In this document: positions 45,115-52,883 of the stretch, piece after piece
Layout of the letters: every line of letters begins with the position of its first letter
How positions within the stretch are numbered: the first letter of the stretch is position 1
Source of the DNA: Paracoccaceae bacterium
GTDB taxonomy: Bacteria > Pseudomonadota > Alphaproteobacteria > Rhodobacterales > Rhodobacteraceae
Length of the DNA stretch: 64,000 bases
NCBI GenBank assembly: GCA_019429405.1
Contig: JAHYIZ010000007.1
Coordinates: forward strand, 1-64,000
Reading direction: 5' to 3'
The notes under the pieces: generated by a model
What the model was told of the DNA's origin: nothing
The model's input: only the letters and a program-made list of their open reading frames with translations
Databases searched by the model: none
Position numbers and translations under genes: made by a program

Positions 45115-45429
45115 CGCGGGAAAACGGGCAGCTGCGCCAGCATTTGGCGCCTGCCCAACGACAATCTGACGTACCCGCAATGGTATAGGCGAAAACCTGC
45201 CACCACCACCAATTGCGGTTAAGCGGCAAGGATCAAAGGATAATTTGGGGCGCTGCGGCGCCCCAAACTTTTGCCCCGCTTATGCCCGCGTCTTGGCGCA
45301 ATTGACGGATAAACCTTGCCGAAGGTAAGGAGTCCGCAATACCGCATCAGGCACACAGCGCCCCAATGGTCACCGAAATGATCATCCAGCGCCCGCGCAG
45401 CCGGCGGTCAAAACGAGGGACGAGCAGCT
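45115..45429. other. Gap with two stem-loops after the exopolysaccharide operon
   Basis: No gene is seen. A bulged stem-loop (45126-45156: GGGCAG and GCGCCA pairing with TGGCGC and CTGCCC) has no T-run. A second, stronger stem at 45244-45267 is listed separately as a terminator. The rest probably holds the promoter of the small secreted protein. Confidence 0.5.
45244..45272 (+). terminator. Intrinsic terminator
   Basis: TTTGGGGCGC and GCGCCCCAAA form a perfect 10-bp stem around a TGCG loop, followed by CTTTT. It lies 130 bases after the GH26-like gene and should end the operon. Confidence 0.8.
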
Positions 45430-45723
45430 ATGACCACGCTTTCGCGGGCGGCCAAGGCCACCCAGAATTTCGCTTTGGCCGCCACAATGCTGATGGCCAC
45501 CACCGGTTTTGCCACGGCGCTGACCGAAACCACCGCAGCCAAGTCCGTTCGGCCCGCAGGCATTGCCATCAGCTTTGACTGGCGGGCCGGAAAGCCCGGC
45601 CAGCGCGCGGGCGCGGTTGTGCCGGTTTCGGCCAGTGTCAGTTCGGGGCTCAACCTCGGGGGCGGTTCCTATGTCTGTTCGCCCGCCGGGTTCGGCCGCC
45701 AGTCGCAATGCTTTTCGCGCTGA
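45430..45723 (+). CDS. Small secreted protein of unknown function
   Basis: The predicted 97-residue product has an N-terminal signal (NFALAATMLMATTGFATA) and a mature part of about 65 residues. The mature part has a Gly-rich turn (LNLGGGSYVC) and two cysteines, C at YVCSP and C at SQCFS, that may form a disulfide. I do not recognise a family. GAGGGA precedes the ATG. The gene is separated from the exopolysaccharide operon by a terminator, so its link to that operon is only by position. Confidence 0.55.
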   Translation: MTTLSRAAKATQNFALAATMLMATTGFATALTETTAAKSVRPAGIAISFDWRAGKPGQRAGAVVPVSASVSSGLNLGGGSYVCSPAGFGRQSQCFSR

Positions 45724-45780
45724 TCGCGTCGGCAAACCGCTAGCGCCAACTGCCCATGCACGGTTGCTGCGTGGGCCGCG

Positions 45781-46845
45781 TCAGGCCACCGGCGCCCACA
45801 TCACATCATCAATCCGCGGCGCGCCGGTGACCAGCATCACCAGACGGTCAAATCCCAGCGCGATACCGCTTGCCGCAGGCATCTGTTCCAGAGCGGCAAG
45901 AAAATCTTCGTCCAGCGGGTAGCGTTCGCCGTAGACGCGGGCCTTTTCGTCCATCTCCAGCGCAAAACGGTGGCGCTGTTCGGCGGCATCGGTCAATTCG
46001 CCAAAACCGTTCGCAAGCTCGACCCCGCAGGCATAAAGCTCAAACCGTTCGGCCAGCCGCGCATCATCGGGCGCGCGCCGCGCAAGCGCGGCCTCGGCGG
46101 CGGGGTAGCGATCAAGAATGGTGGCGCGGCCGTGACCGAGGTTCGGCTCGACCTTTTGCACCAGCGCGCGGGAAAGCATGTCCGACCAGGTATCATCCGC
46201 CGCCACCCGCAGCCCTGCAGCCCGCATCGCCGCCGCCATCGCGTCGCGGTCTGGCGTGCCATCAGGGGCGAGGGTTGCCATCAGATCAATCGCCGCATGG
46301 CGCGTGAAGGCGTCGGCCACGCTTAGCCGTTCGGGTGCAGCGAAGGGGTCGCAGGTGCGGTCGCGGTAGCGCAGCACGGTGCAGCCGGTCGCCTCGGCGG
46401 CCAGCCGCAGCACCCCGGCGCAATCGGCCATCAGCGCCTCATAGGGTGCCCCCGCGCGATACCATTCAAGCATGGTGAACTCGGGGCTATGAAGCGGCCC
46501 CCGCTCGCGGTTGCGCCAGACATGGGCGAAAGCGGCAATGCGGGTTTCGCCTGCCGCCAGCAGTTTTTTCATCGCAAATTCTGGGCTGGTATGCAGATAC
46601 ATCCGCCGCACCTCGCCATCGGTGCCGATCGCCTCGGTGGCAAAAGCGTGCAGATGCGCCTCATTACCGGGGCTGAACTGCAGACCGGCGGGGTCAACCT
46701 CGGTAAAGCCTTCTGCCCCGAGCCAATCGCGCAGCGCCGCCTGCACCCGGTTGCGCGCCATCAGCAGCGGCCGCCGGTCGGCATGGCGGGTGGGCGACCA
46801 CCAGGGCGAGGAGGCGGTGGGTTCAGCAAAGGGACGTTCGGGCAT
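45781..46845 (-). CDS. epmA: EF-P lysine ligase EpmA (GenX/PoxA-like)
   Basis: This 354-residue paralogue of the catalytic domain of lysyl-tRNA synthetase lacks the anticodon-binding domain. In E. coli EpmA attaches beta-lysine to EF-P. Class II synthetase motif 2 reads FAHVWRNRERGPLHSPEFTMLEWYR (quoted in part: RNRERGPLHSPEFTMLEW), and motif 3 is GIALGFDRLVML. The start at MPERPFAEP fits the family. It is divergent from efp, its substrate gene, with a 99-base shared promoter region. EpmB was not seen in the window. Confidence 0.93.
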   Translation of the reverse strand: MPERPFAEPTASSPWWSPTRHADRRPLLMARNRVQAALRDWLGAEGFTEVDPAGLQFSPGNEAHLHAFATEAIGTDGEVRRMYLHTSPEFAMKKLLAAGETRIAAFAHVWRNRERGPLHSPEFTMLEWYRAGAPYEALMADCAGVLRLAAEATGCTVLRYRDRTCDPFAAPERLSVADAFTRHAAIDLMATLAPDGTPDRDAMAAAMRAAGLRVAADDTWSDMLSRALVQKVEPNLGHGRATILDRYPAAEAALARRAPDDARLAERFELYACGVELANGFGELTDAAEQRHRFALEMDEKARVYGERYPLDEDFLAALEQMPAASGIALGFDRLVMLVTGAPRIDDVMWAPVA

Positions 46846-46944
46846 GGCGGCTTTCGTCTGGCGATTTTTCGCAACATGCGCTAGGTGCAGTTGCAAAGCC
46901 CGCGCTGCATACGATCTGAGCGCGGCCATCGCAAGGAAACACTC

Positions 46945-47511
46945 GTGAAAGTCATCGCTTCATCGCTTCGCAAAGGCAACGTGGTCGAACTCGACGGCAA
47001 GCTTTATGTCGTGCTCACCGCAGAAAATTTCCACCCCGGCAAGGGTACCCCCACCACCAGCATCGACATGCGCCGCATTGCCGACGGGGTGAAGGTTTCC
47101 GAGCGCTGGCGCACCACCGAAATGGTGGAAAAAGCCACCGTGGACGAGCGCGAATACGATTTTCTCTATGATGACGCCGAAGGGTTCCATTTCATGAACC
47201 CCGAAAACTATGAGCAGATAGCGGTTTCTGCCGATGTCGTGGGCGACGCCAAGGTGTTTCTGACCGAAGGCATCAAAGTGTATCTGAAGACCTTTGAGGG
47301 TGTAGCGATTGCCATCGAACTGCCGCAAAAGGTGACGGTCGAGATCACCGAGACAGAGCCGGTGGTGAAGGGGCAGACTGCGTCGTCCTCGTACAAGCCC
47401 GCAATCTGTTCAAACGGCCTGCGCGTAATGGTGCCGCCGCATATTGGCGCTGGGACCCGTGTCGTCATTTCAACCGACGATTACGCCTATCAGGAACGCG
47501 CCAAGGATTGA
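46945..47511 (+). CDS. efp: Elongation factor P
   Basis: EF-P relieves ribosome stalling at polyproline stretches. The 188-residue protein begins at GTG 46945 ([17 protein letters not shown]), with AAGGAAAC before it. The lysine to be modified is K33 in NFHPGKGTP, the position equal to K34 of E. coli EF-P. Domains II and III include [18 protein letters not shown] and [18 protein letters not shown]. The next gene is convergent and its stop codon is nine bases away. Confidence 0.95.
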   Translation: MKVIASSLRKGNVVELDGKLYVVLTAENFHPGKGTPTTSIDMRRIADGVKVSERWRTTEMVEKATVDEREYDFLYDDAEGFHFMNPENYEQIAVSADVVGDAKVFLTEGIKVYLKTFEGVAIAIELPQKVTVEITETEPVVKGQTASSSYKPAICSNGLRVMVPPHIGAGTRVVISTDDYAYQERAKD

Positions 47512-47520
47512 TCTTCGCGC

Positions 47521-48363
47521 TTATTGCCCGGCATCAGCCACTTGCAGCGAACTGGCCTGACGCAGAGCGCGCTCAAAGGCTTCGCCTATGGCGGTCAGCC
47601 GCAGGTCGTTGTCGAGCAGATTGACCTCGGGGGTCGCGCCCTGCCACGGGTAGGGATTTGCCGCGAACCAAGCATGCCGCTCGACAAAAGGCAGGCGTTC
47701 CATCATCACGATTGATGCTTCGGCGAAGGCGGCGTTGCGTGCATGGGTTGCGCGGCCGGGGTTGCCCCAGTCGATATAGGCAAATTCGGTTACCCAGATC
47801 GGGCGGCGATATTCGGCGTATACGGCCTCAAGCCACGCCTTGAATGCGCCCACGTCACCATCGCGCGAATAGTAGTGCACCGCCATGAAATCGACCCGCA
47901 GGCCGCGCGCCTCGGCAAGGTTCATGAAGCGCCGCTGCCAGCTATTGCGCCCCAAGGTGCCGCCCTGGGTGGTGGCGGGGCTGCCCAGCCGCAGGCCGCG
48001 CGCCTCAAGCTTCGGCCAAAGCGCCGCCGCCTGTTCCGGGCTGAGGCCGGATTGGTGGCTGCCGGGGCCATCGGGTTCGTTGAAGCCCAGAAGCGCGCGC
48101 ACCCGCAGAGTTGAATCGATGCGATCATCGACTTCACTGGCGCCGTGGATCATCGGCACGAACTCGACCGAGCGCGACTGCCCGCCCGCGTGCCAGATCT
48201 GGTCAGTTCGCCAGTTGTAATACCATCCGAGCGCAGGCGCATCTTCGATCCATTCCAGGATCGTGTAACCGGGGTTTTCCCACGCGCCGATGCCCGCCTT
48301 TTGTGCTGCCGCAGCGGTCGCAATCATGGCGAAGAGTATGCCAAGGGCAAGCTTTCTGATCAT
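47521..48363 (-). CDS. Secreted GH128-like glycoside hydrolase
   Basis: This 280-residue exported TIM-barrel enzyme of the glycosyl-hydrolase catalytic-core (PF11790-like) group has a signal peptide (LALGILFAMIATAAAA). It has FNEPD with likely acid/base E96, MAVHYYSRDG, and WVTEFAY with likely nucleophile E193. GH128 enzymes cleave beta-1,3-glucan. The start at 48363 (MIRKLALG) gives the signal; the open frame extends much further without likeness. It is convergent with efp, and could act on the surface glycan made nearby. Confidence 0.75.
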   Translation of the reverse strand: MIRKLALGILFAMIATAAAAQKAGIGAWENPGYTILEWIEDAPALGWYYNWRTDQIWHAGGQSRSVEFVPMIHGASEVDDRIDSTLRVRALLGFNEPDGPGSHQSGLSPEQAAALWPKLEARGLRLGSPATTQGGTLGRNSWQRRFMNLAEARGLRVDFMAVHYYSRDGDVGAFKAWLEAVYAEYRRPIWVTEFAYIDWGNPGRATHARNAAFAEASIVMMERLPFVERHAWFAANPYPWQGATPEVNLLDNDLRLTAIGEAFERALRQASSLQVADAGQ

Positions 48364-48631
48364 GGGTCCCTCGCAGGCCAGCCCGTTATTTACCCGCAGA
48401 ACATGGAGAAACCGTGTCTTTGGTGGGGCCTTTTTCGGCCCCGAGCAAACCCTGCCCCCGCCTAACCAGAGCGGCGCGCGCAGGCAAGCGCTGTACATCA
48501 CATATGGGCGCCCGCGTGCCGAAGGTGGCAAGATATCGCCGGGCAGGAGCTTTGGTTTGGGCGAAATGCCGCCCGTGCACGGTAGCGCAGGGCTGAGGCC
48601 CGGCCCGCACCTGCGTCTGGCCAGAAAGGCA
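48364..48631. other. Gap between the GH128-like gene and tRNA-Arg
   Basis: Nothing coding is convincing. A short GGGGCC/GGCCCC hairpin with a T-rich loop lies at 48425-48442. The GH128-like promoter should be at its left end. Confidence 0.4.
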
Positions 48632-48661
48632 AAGGGCCTGGGCATCGCTGCCCAAGCCCTT
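48632..48661 (-). terminator. Terminator of tRNA-Arg
   Basis: AAGGGC pairs with GCCCTT and an inner GGGCA/TGCCC extends the stem around a four-base loop. It lies just downstream of the tRNA on the minus strand, followed by TTTGCCTTTC. Confidence 0.65.
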
Positions 48662-48669
48662 GTATTTGT

Positions 48670-48746
48670 TGGTGCACCCGGAGCGATTCGAACGCCCGGC
48701 CCTCAGATTCGTAGTCTGATGCTCTATCCAGCTGAGCTACGGGTGC
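48670..48746 (-). tRNA. tRNA-Arg (anticodon ACG)
   Basis: This 77-nt cloverleaf starts GCACCCGTAGCTCAGC. It has a D-arm with GGATAGAGC, an anticodon stem CAGA/TCTG around loop CTACGAA (anticodon ACG, read as ICG), a T-arm with GTTCGAATC, acceptor pairing GCACCCG with CGGGTGC, discriminator A and an encoded CCA. Confidence 0.97.
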
Positions 48747-48828
48747 ACACTTGGGGGGCATTTAGACGTGGCGGCGGGGCATTGCAAGGGCAAAATATGA
48801 GGCGCGGTTTTACCCCAGCGCGCTGCGG

Positions 48829-49335
48829 TCATTCGGTGGTTCGCATGCCTGCGAAGGCGGCAGAAAGGATCAGCCCTTGCCGTTCGCGGTTGCCGCCCGA
48901 AAGGCCGGTCACGGTATCGTCGGCGCCCGCCCCATCAATGCCTTGTGCGGCAAGTGCGGCAATGACCGCCGCAGGGGTCTGGCCGGAAAGTTCGGCCAAC
49001 GTTTCGATACGCGCATTGCCCATCGCCCCCATGACCAGCCGCAAATCGCCGCCACGGCCTTCTGCCGTGCCGCCCAGCGGAATGAAGCTGAGACCAAGGA
49101 TCACCGCAAAGACGCCCATGATGGCCGCAGCGACCGGCCGTTTGAGATAGCCGGTGAAGGGGCGCCAGTTCAGCGTCAGGTGCGCAAGGCCGCCCACCAC
49201 CAGCGCCCAACCCGCCCATTCATGGGCGAATGTGTTCAGTGCCCCGCCAAGGTGAAAGAACATCAGCACCCCGCTGACCGCCATCACCAGAAATGCCCCG
49301 ATTACCGTTGGGGTCGCCCAAGATCTTAAGGTCAA
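48829..49335 (-). CDS. DUF4405-like cytochrome b-fold membrane protein
   Basis: This 168-residue protein has three helices (PTVIGAFLVMAVSGVLMFFH, HEWAGWALVVGGLAHLTLNW, PVAAAIMGVFAVILGLSFIP). Histidines in helix 1 (FFHLGG) and helix 2 (HEWAGW, AHLTLNW) are placed as in DUF4405 and related small cytochrome b-like proteins. The C-terminal soluble part (about 75 residues) has no recognised motif. It could bind heme or interact with a quinone, which is an inference from fold only. Confidence 0.7.
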   Translation of the reverse strand: MTLRSWATPTVIGAFLVMAVSGVLMFFHLGGALNTFAHEWAGWALVVGGLAHLTLNWRPFTGYLKRPVAAAIMGVFAVILGLSFIPLGGTAEGRGGDLRLVMGAMGNARIETLAELSGQTPAAVIAALAAQGIDGAGADDTVTGLSGGNRERQGLILSAAFAGMRTTE

Positions 49336-49452
49336 GCCGTCGCCTCGTCCTATGCTGGCGCGGGCTGTGCCGCGCGATTATGTGCATGAAACGCTGCGGC
49401 GCGGCAATTCCGCCGCGCGTTGCGGCAAGGCCGCTATGTGCAGGCAGCAAGG

Positions 49453-50850
49453 CTAGGCCGGGTCTTGGGCCAGTTCGCGCGGCAGGTGCAACAGGAACTC
49501 GGTGCCTTCGCCATCGCTGCGCACCAGATCGAGCCGCCCGCCGTGGCCGCGCAATAGCTCGGCCGAAATGGCAAGGCCAAGGCCCGTGCCACCTTGCCTG
49601 CTGCCGCCCTGAAACGGTTGAAACAGGTGTTCTCGCGCCCGTTCGGGCAGGCCGGGGCCAGTATCGCCCACCCGCACCCACCAGCCCGCCTCTTCCTCAC
49701 CGCCGCCCAGCTCTATCGTGCCGGGCTTGCCGGTTGCGGCAATTGCCTGCCGCGCGTTGCGCACAAGGTTTGACAGCACCCGGTGCAACTGGTCGCGATC
49801 GGCTCGTATCACCAGATTGGGCGCAACGTCGGTGACAAACTCGACCCCCTCCGCTTCGGCACTGAGCGACTCGCCCTCGATCACCTCGTCGATCAGCCCC
49901 AAAAGCATGAACCGCGTCAGCGATGGCGGCGGTTCCTGCGCGCGACCAAAAGCAAGCGTGCTTTCACACAGGCTCACCGCGCGCGAGATCGAGCCGACCA
50001 GTTTGGGCGCAGCGCGTTTGACCGCCGGGTCCTGGCTGTCTTCCATGCGGTCGGCAAAAAGCTGCGCCGTGGTCAGGATATTGCGCAGATCGTGGCTGAT
50101 CTTGGCCACCGCCTGCCCCAGCTGCGCCAACCGTTCCTTTTGCCGCAGCGATGACACCAGAAGGTGCTGCATCGAGGCAAGCGCGCCCTCGGCCTCGCGC
50201 AGCTCGTTGACCCGCGCCGAAGGTTCGATGATACGGCGGGCATCTTCAGGCGCCTCGGCCCAGGCTGTCATGTGGCGCACCACGCGCTGGATCGGCACCA
50301 GAATCAGGCGGCGCGCCGCGACAAACAGCAGAATCGCCGTGGCAACCGAAAACACCGCCGAAAGCGCCAGAACACGCAGCCCGTATTCGATCATCGCTAC
50401 CCGCATCTCGTTGGTTTTCAGAGTGATTTCTATCAATTGGCCGCCGCCTTGCACCGGCGCCCCGATGACCCGAATCACCCGTTCGTCGCGCTCGGACAGC
50501 AGCATCATGGCATCACGGATCAGGCCAAGGGGCGAAGCCTCGCGCAGATCGTAGGTGGTCGCCACCGGCGATGGCACCGGCGAAGACAGCACCAGCTCGC
50601 GCACGTCATCGCGGCGCAGCACGACGTTGAGCACGCCCGCATTCAGCAAAAGCTCGGCTTCCAGTTCCGGCTCGATCATCGCGTTGGTGGTCAACAGCGC
50701 GAGCGAGGCGATCTGCGCGCGCTCCAGCCGCGCCAGCAGATAGTCTTGCCGGAACGCCGCAAGCGAAGGCAGCAAGATCAGCACCTCTGCCAGCACCACG
50801 AACAACGTGGTGAGCAGCGCGAACCGACCCGAGAGCGTATTGACGACCAT
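49453..50850 (-). CDS. Orphan sensor histidine kinase
   Basis: This 465-residue membrane kinase has helix 1 at 11-32, a periplasmic sensor region of about 120 residues, helix 2 at 158-180, a HAMP-like linker, an H-box with H253 in AKISHDLRNIL, and an ATPase domain (NLVRNARQAI, DTGPGLPE, GTGLGLAIS). No response regulator gene lies next to it, so its partner is elsewhere. The stretch before the H-box is of the KISHDLRN type, like the NtrB/AtoS group. Confidence 0.88.
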   Translation of the reverse strand: MVVNTLSGRFALLTTLFVVLAEVLILLPSLAAFRQDYLLARLERAQIASLALLTTNAMIEPELEAELLLNAGVLNVVLRRDDVRELVLSSPVPSPVATTYDLREASPLGLIRDAMMLLSERDERVIRVIGAPVQGGGQLIEITLKTNEMRVAMIEYGLRVLALSAVFSVATAILLFVAARRLILVPIQRVVRHMTAWAEAPEDARRIIEPSARVNELREAEGALASMQHLLVSSLRQKERLAQLGQAVAKISHDLRNILTTAQLFADRMEDSQDPAVKRAAPKLVGSISRAVSLCESTLAFGRAQEPPPSLTRFMLLGLIDEVIEGESLSAEAEGVEFVTDVAPNLVIRADRDQLHRVLSNLVRNARQAIAATGKPGTIELGGGEEEAGWWVRVGDTGPGLPERAREHLFQPFQGGSRQGGTGLGLAISAELLRGHGGRLDLVRSDGEGTEFLLHLPRELAQDPA

Positions 50851-50984
50851 GCCTTCCCCGCGCGCGAGCCGCAGCCCTCTGGCGTGTGTGCCGCGCCCCT
50901 ATAGCGTTATCAAAGCTTTCGCCGGAAAAACAGGCTGGCACGGCAATTCGGCGGAGGTTTGCGAAAAAACCCGGCCGTGGCGAA

Positions 50985-51013
50985 TTGACTTGGGCGGCAA
51001 GCCCGACTAAAGA
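50985..51013 (+). promoter_or_regulatory. Probable promoter of rpmH
   Basis: TTGACT at 50985-50990 and TAAAGA at 51008-51013 are separated by exactly 17 bases. This lies 67 bases before rpmH. Confidence 0.65.
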
Positions 51014-51080
51014 CCGGGCTTCGAATGACTGCGGCGCTCGATTCCGATCCTTTCGGGCTGCCTGAACCGGAGATACCACG

Positions 51081-51215
51081 ATGAAGCGCACGTTCCAGCC
51101 GTCGAATCTCGTCCGCGCCCGCCGCCACGGCTTTCGCGCGCGCATGGCCACCAAAGGTGGGCGTCGTGTGCTGAATGCCCGCCGCGCCAAGGGCCGCGCG
51201 AAGCTTTCGGCCTAA
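51081..51215 (+). CDS. rpmH: 50S ribosomal protein L34
   Basis: This 44-residue basic protein of the large ribosomal subunit begins [20 protein letters not shown] and continues with [23 protein letters not shown], a complete L34. It heads the conserved rpmH-rnpA-yidD-yidC order and follows a good promoter. rnpA starts 17 bases later. Confidence 0.98.
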   Translation: MKRTFQPSNLVRARRHGFRARMATKGGRRVLNARRAKGRAKLSA

Positions 51216-51232
51216 GCCACACGGCAAACGGC

Positions 51233-51676
51233 ATGAAACCGCCGGAGGCTCCCGCGACTGGCCCTGAGGGTCGGGAACCGGGAAGCGCACCGGCGGTTTC
51301 CGTTTGTCTGGGTGGTAGGTTGGCGCTGGAGACATTGCGCGTCCGCCCCGACTTTCTGCGCGCCGCGTCGGCCCGACGGCAGGGCACGCCCGGATTCTTG
51401 TTGCAAGCGCGCGCCCGCGCCGTGGGCGAGCCCGCCGACCCTGCCGTGGTGCGCGTCGGCTTTACCTGCTCAAAAAAGGTTGGCAATGCCGTGGCGCGCA
51501 ACCGGGCCAAGCGGCGCTTGCGGGCACTGGCGCGCGAGGTGCTGCCCCTTGGCGCGCGCCCCGGCTGGGATTATGTGCTTGTTGGCCGCCCCGGCGCCAC
51601 CATCGAGCGCGCGTTTGAAGATCTGCGCGCCGATCTGGCCCGCGCGCTGGCGCAGATACACGGAGCCGCAAAATGA
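51233..51676 (+). CDS. rnpA: Ribonuclease P protein component
   Basis: RnpA is the protein part of RNase P, which matures the 5' ends of tRNAs. The 147-residue protein has [27 protein letters not shown], the RNR RNA-binding motif, and [14 protein letters not shown]. Its first 25 residues are a Pro/Gly-rich extension; a later start is possible. Its last codons overlap yidD (ATGA). Confidence 0.95.
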   Translation: MKPPEAPATGPEGREPGSAPAVSVCLGGRLALETLRVRPDFLRAASARRQGTPGFLLQARARAVGEPADPAVVRVGFTCSKKVGNAVARNRAKRRLRALAREVLPLGARPGWDYVLVGRPGATIERAFEDLRADLARALAQIHGAAK

Positions 51677-51918
51677 CCCCGCTTGCCCATATCGTTGCTG
51701 TCCCGGTGCGGGCCTACCGGCTGCTGCTCAGCCCGTGGGTCGGGCATGGCTGCCGCTATCAGCCCACCTGTTCGGCCTATGCGCTTGAAGCGTTGGAAAA
51801 GCACGGCGCCTTCAAGGGCACATGGCTCGCCGCGCGCCGGGTGCTGCGCTGCCACCCCTGGGGCGGGCACGGCTATGACCCGGTGCCACCCCGCAAAGGC
51901 GATCACGATGCTGGATGA
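51673..51918 (+). CDS. yidD: Membrane protein insertion efficiency factor YidD
   Basis: This 81-residue protein of the rpmH-rnpA-yidD-yidC group is thought to help membrane insertion. It has the family body [36 protein letters not shown] and a histidine-rich tail [12 protein letters not shown]. The first four bases overlap rnpA, and its end overlaps ttcA by 11 bases. Confidence 0.95.
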   Translation: MTPLAHIVAVPVRAYRLLLSPWVGHGCRYQPTCSAYALEALEKHGAFKGTWLAARRVLRCHPWGGHGYDPVPPRKGDHDAG

Positions 51919-52810
51919 CGACGCAGGCGAGATTCACCCGCTGTTCGCGGGCGCGCCCACCTCGACCGAGTTCAAGAAACTGCGCAAACGGCTTGTGCGC
52001 GAGACCCGCGAGGCGATCGAGGCCTATGGCATGGTCACGCGGGGGGCGCGCTGGCTGGTGTGCCTTTCGGGCGGAAAAGACAGCTACACCCTGCTCGCCG
52101 TGCTGCATGAGCTGCAATGGCGCGGGCTGTTGCCGGTGGAACTGGTCGCCTGCAACCTCGACCAAGGCCAGCCCGGCTTTCCCGCCACCGTGCTGCCCGA
52201 GTTTCTGGCGCGCATGGGAGTTGCGCACCGGATCGAGTATCAAGACACCTATTCGGTGGTGATGGACAAGATCCCGGCAGGGCGCACCTATTGCAGCCTG
52301 TGTTCGCGGCTCAGGCGCGGCAACCTTTACCGCATCGCGCGCGAAGAAGGGTGCAGCGCGGTGGTGCTGGGCCATCACCGCGACGATATTCTGGAAACCT
52401 TCTTCATGAACCTTTTTCACGGCGGCAGGCTTGCCACGATGCCGCCGAAGCTGGTGAACGAAGAGGGCGACCTGTTCGTGCTGCGCCCGCTGGCCTATGT
52501 CGCCGAGGCCGACTGCGAAAAATTCGCGCGTGCGATGAACTACCCGATCATCCCCTGCGATCTTTGCGGCAGTCAGGACGGGTTGCAGCGCCAGCAGGTG
52601 AAGGCGATCCTTGATGGCTGGGAGGCGCGCAGCCCAGGCCGCCGTCAGGTGATGTTCCGCGCGCTTATGAACGCGCGCCCGTCGCATTTGCTCGACCCTG
52701 CGCTGTTCGACTTTGCCGGACTTGCGCTTGCGGCCCCCGGCGTGGCTCCCGGTGCGGCAAGCGCTGCAGATTTTATGCAAATTCCGCCGAAACTGCGGCA
52801 CGACGATTAA
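51908..52810 (+). CDS. ttcA: tRNA 2-thiocytidine(32) synthetase TtcA
   Basis: TtcA puts sulfur on cytidine 32 of certain tRNAs, using ATP and a 4Fe-4S cluster. The 300-residue protein has the PP-loop CLSGGKDS (52-59), Cys129 and Cys132 in [14 protein letters not shown], and a second cysteine pair C217/C220 in [14 protein letters not shown] is also typical. The start at 51908 overlaps yidD by 11 bases; an alternative upstream start has no likeness. It is a single gene inserted between yidD and the EAL gene in this lineage. Confidence 0.93.
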   Translation: MLDDDAGEIHPLFAGAPTSTEFKKLRKRLVRETREAIEAYGMVTRGARWLVCLSGGKDSYTLLAVLHELQWRGLLPVELVACNLDQGQPGFPATVLPEFLARMGVAHRIEYQDTYSVVMDKIPAGRTYCSLCSRLRRGNLYRIAREEGCSAVVLGHHRDDILETFFMNLFHGGRLATMPPKLVNEEGDLFVLRPLAYVAEADCEKFARAMNYPIIPCDLCGSQDGLQRQQVKAILDGWEARSPGRRQVMFRALMNARPSHLLDPALFDFAGLALAAPGVAPGAASAADFMQIPPKLRHDD

Positions 52811-52883
52811 CCGCCCGCTGACCAAACCCGCCTAGCGTCATCGCAACGGGGGCGCTTGTGCCCGTTGTTTGAGGTAACGGGCA

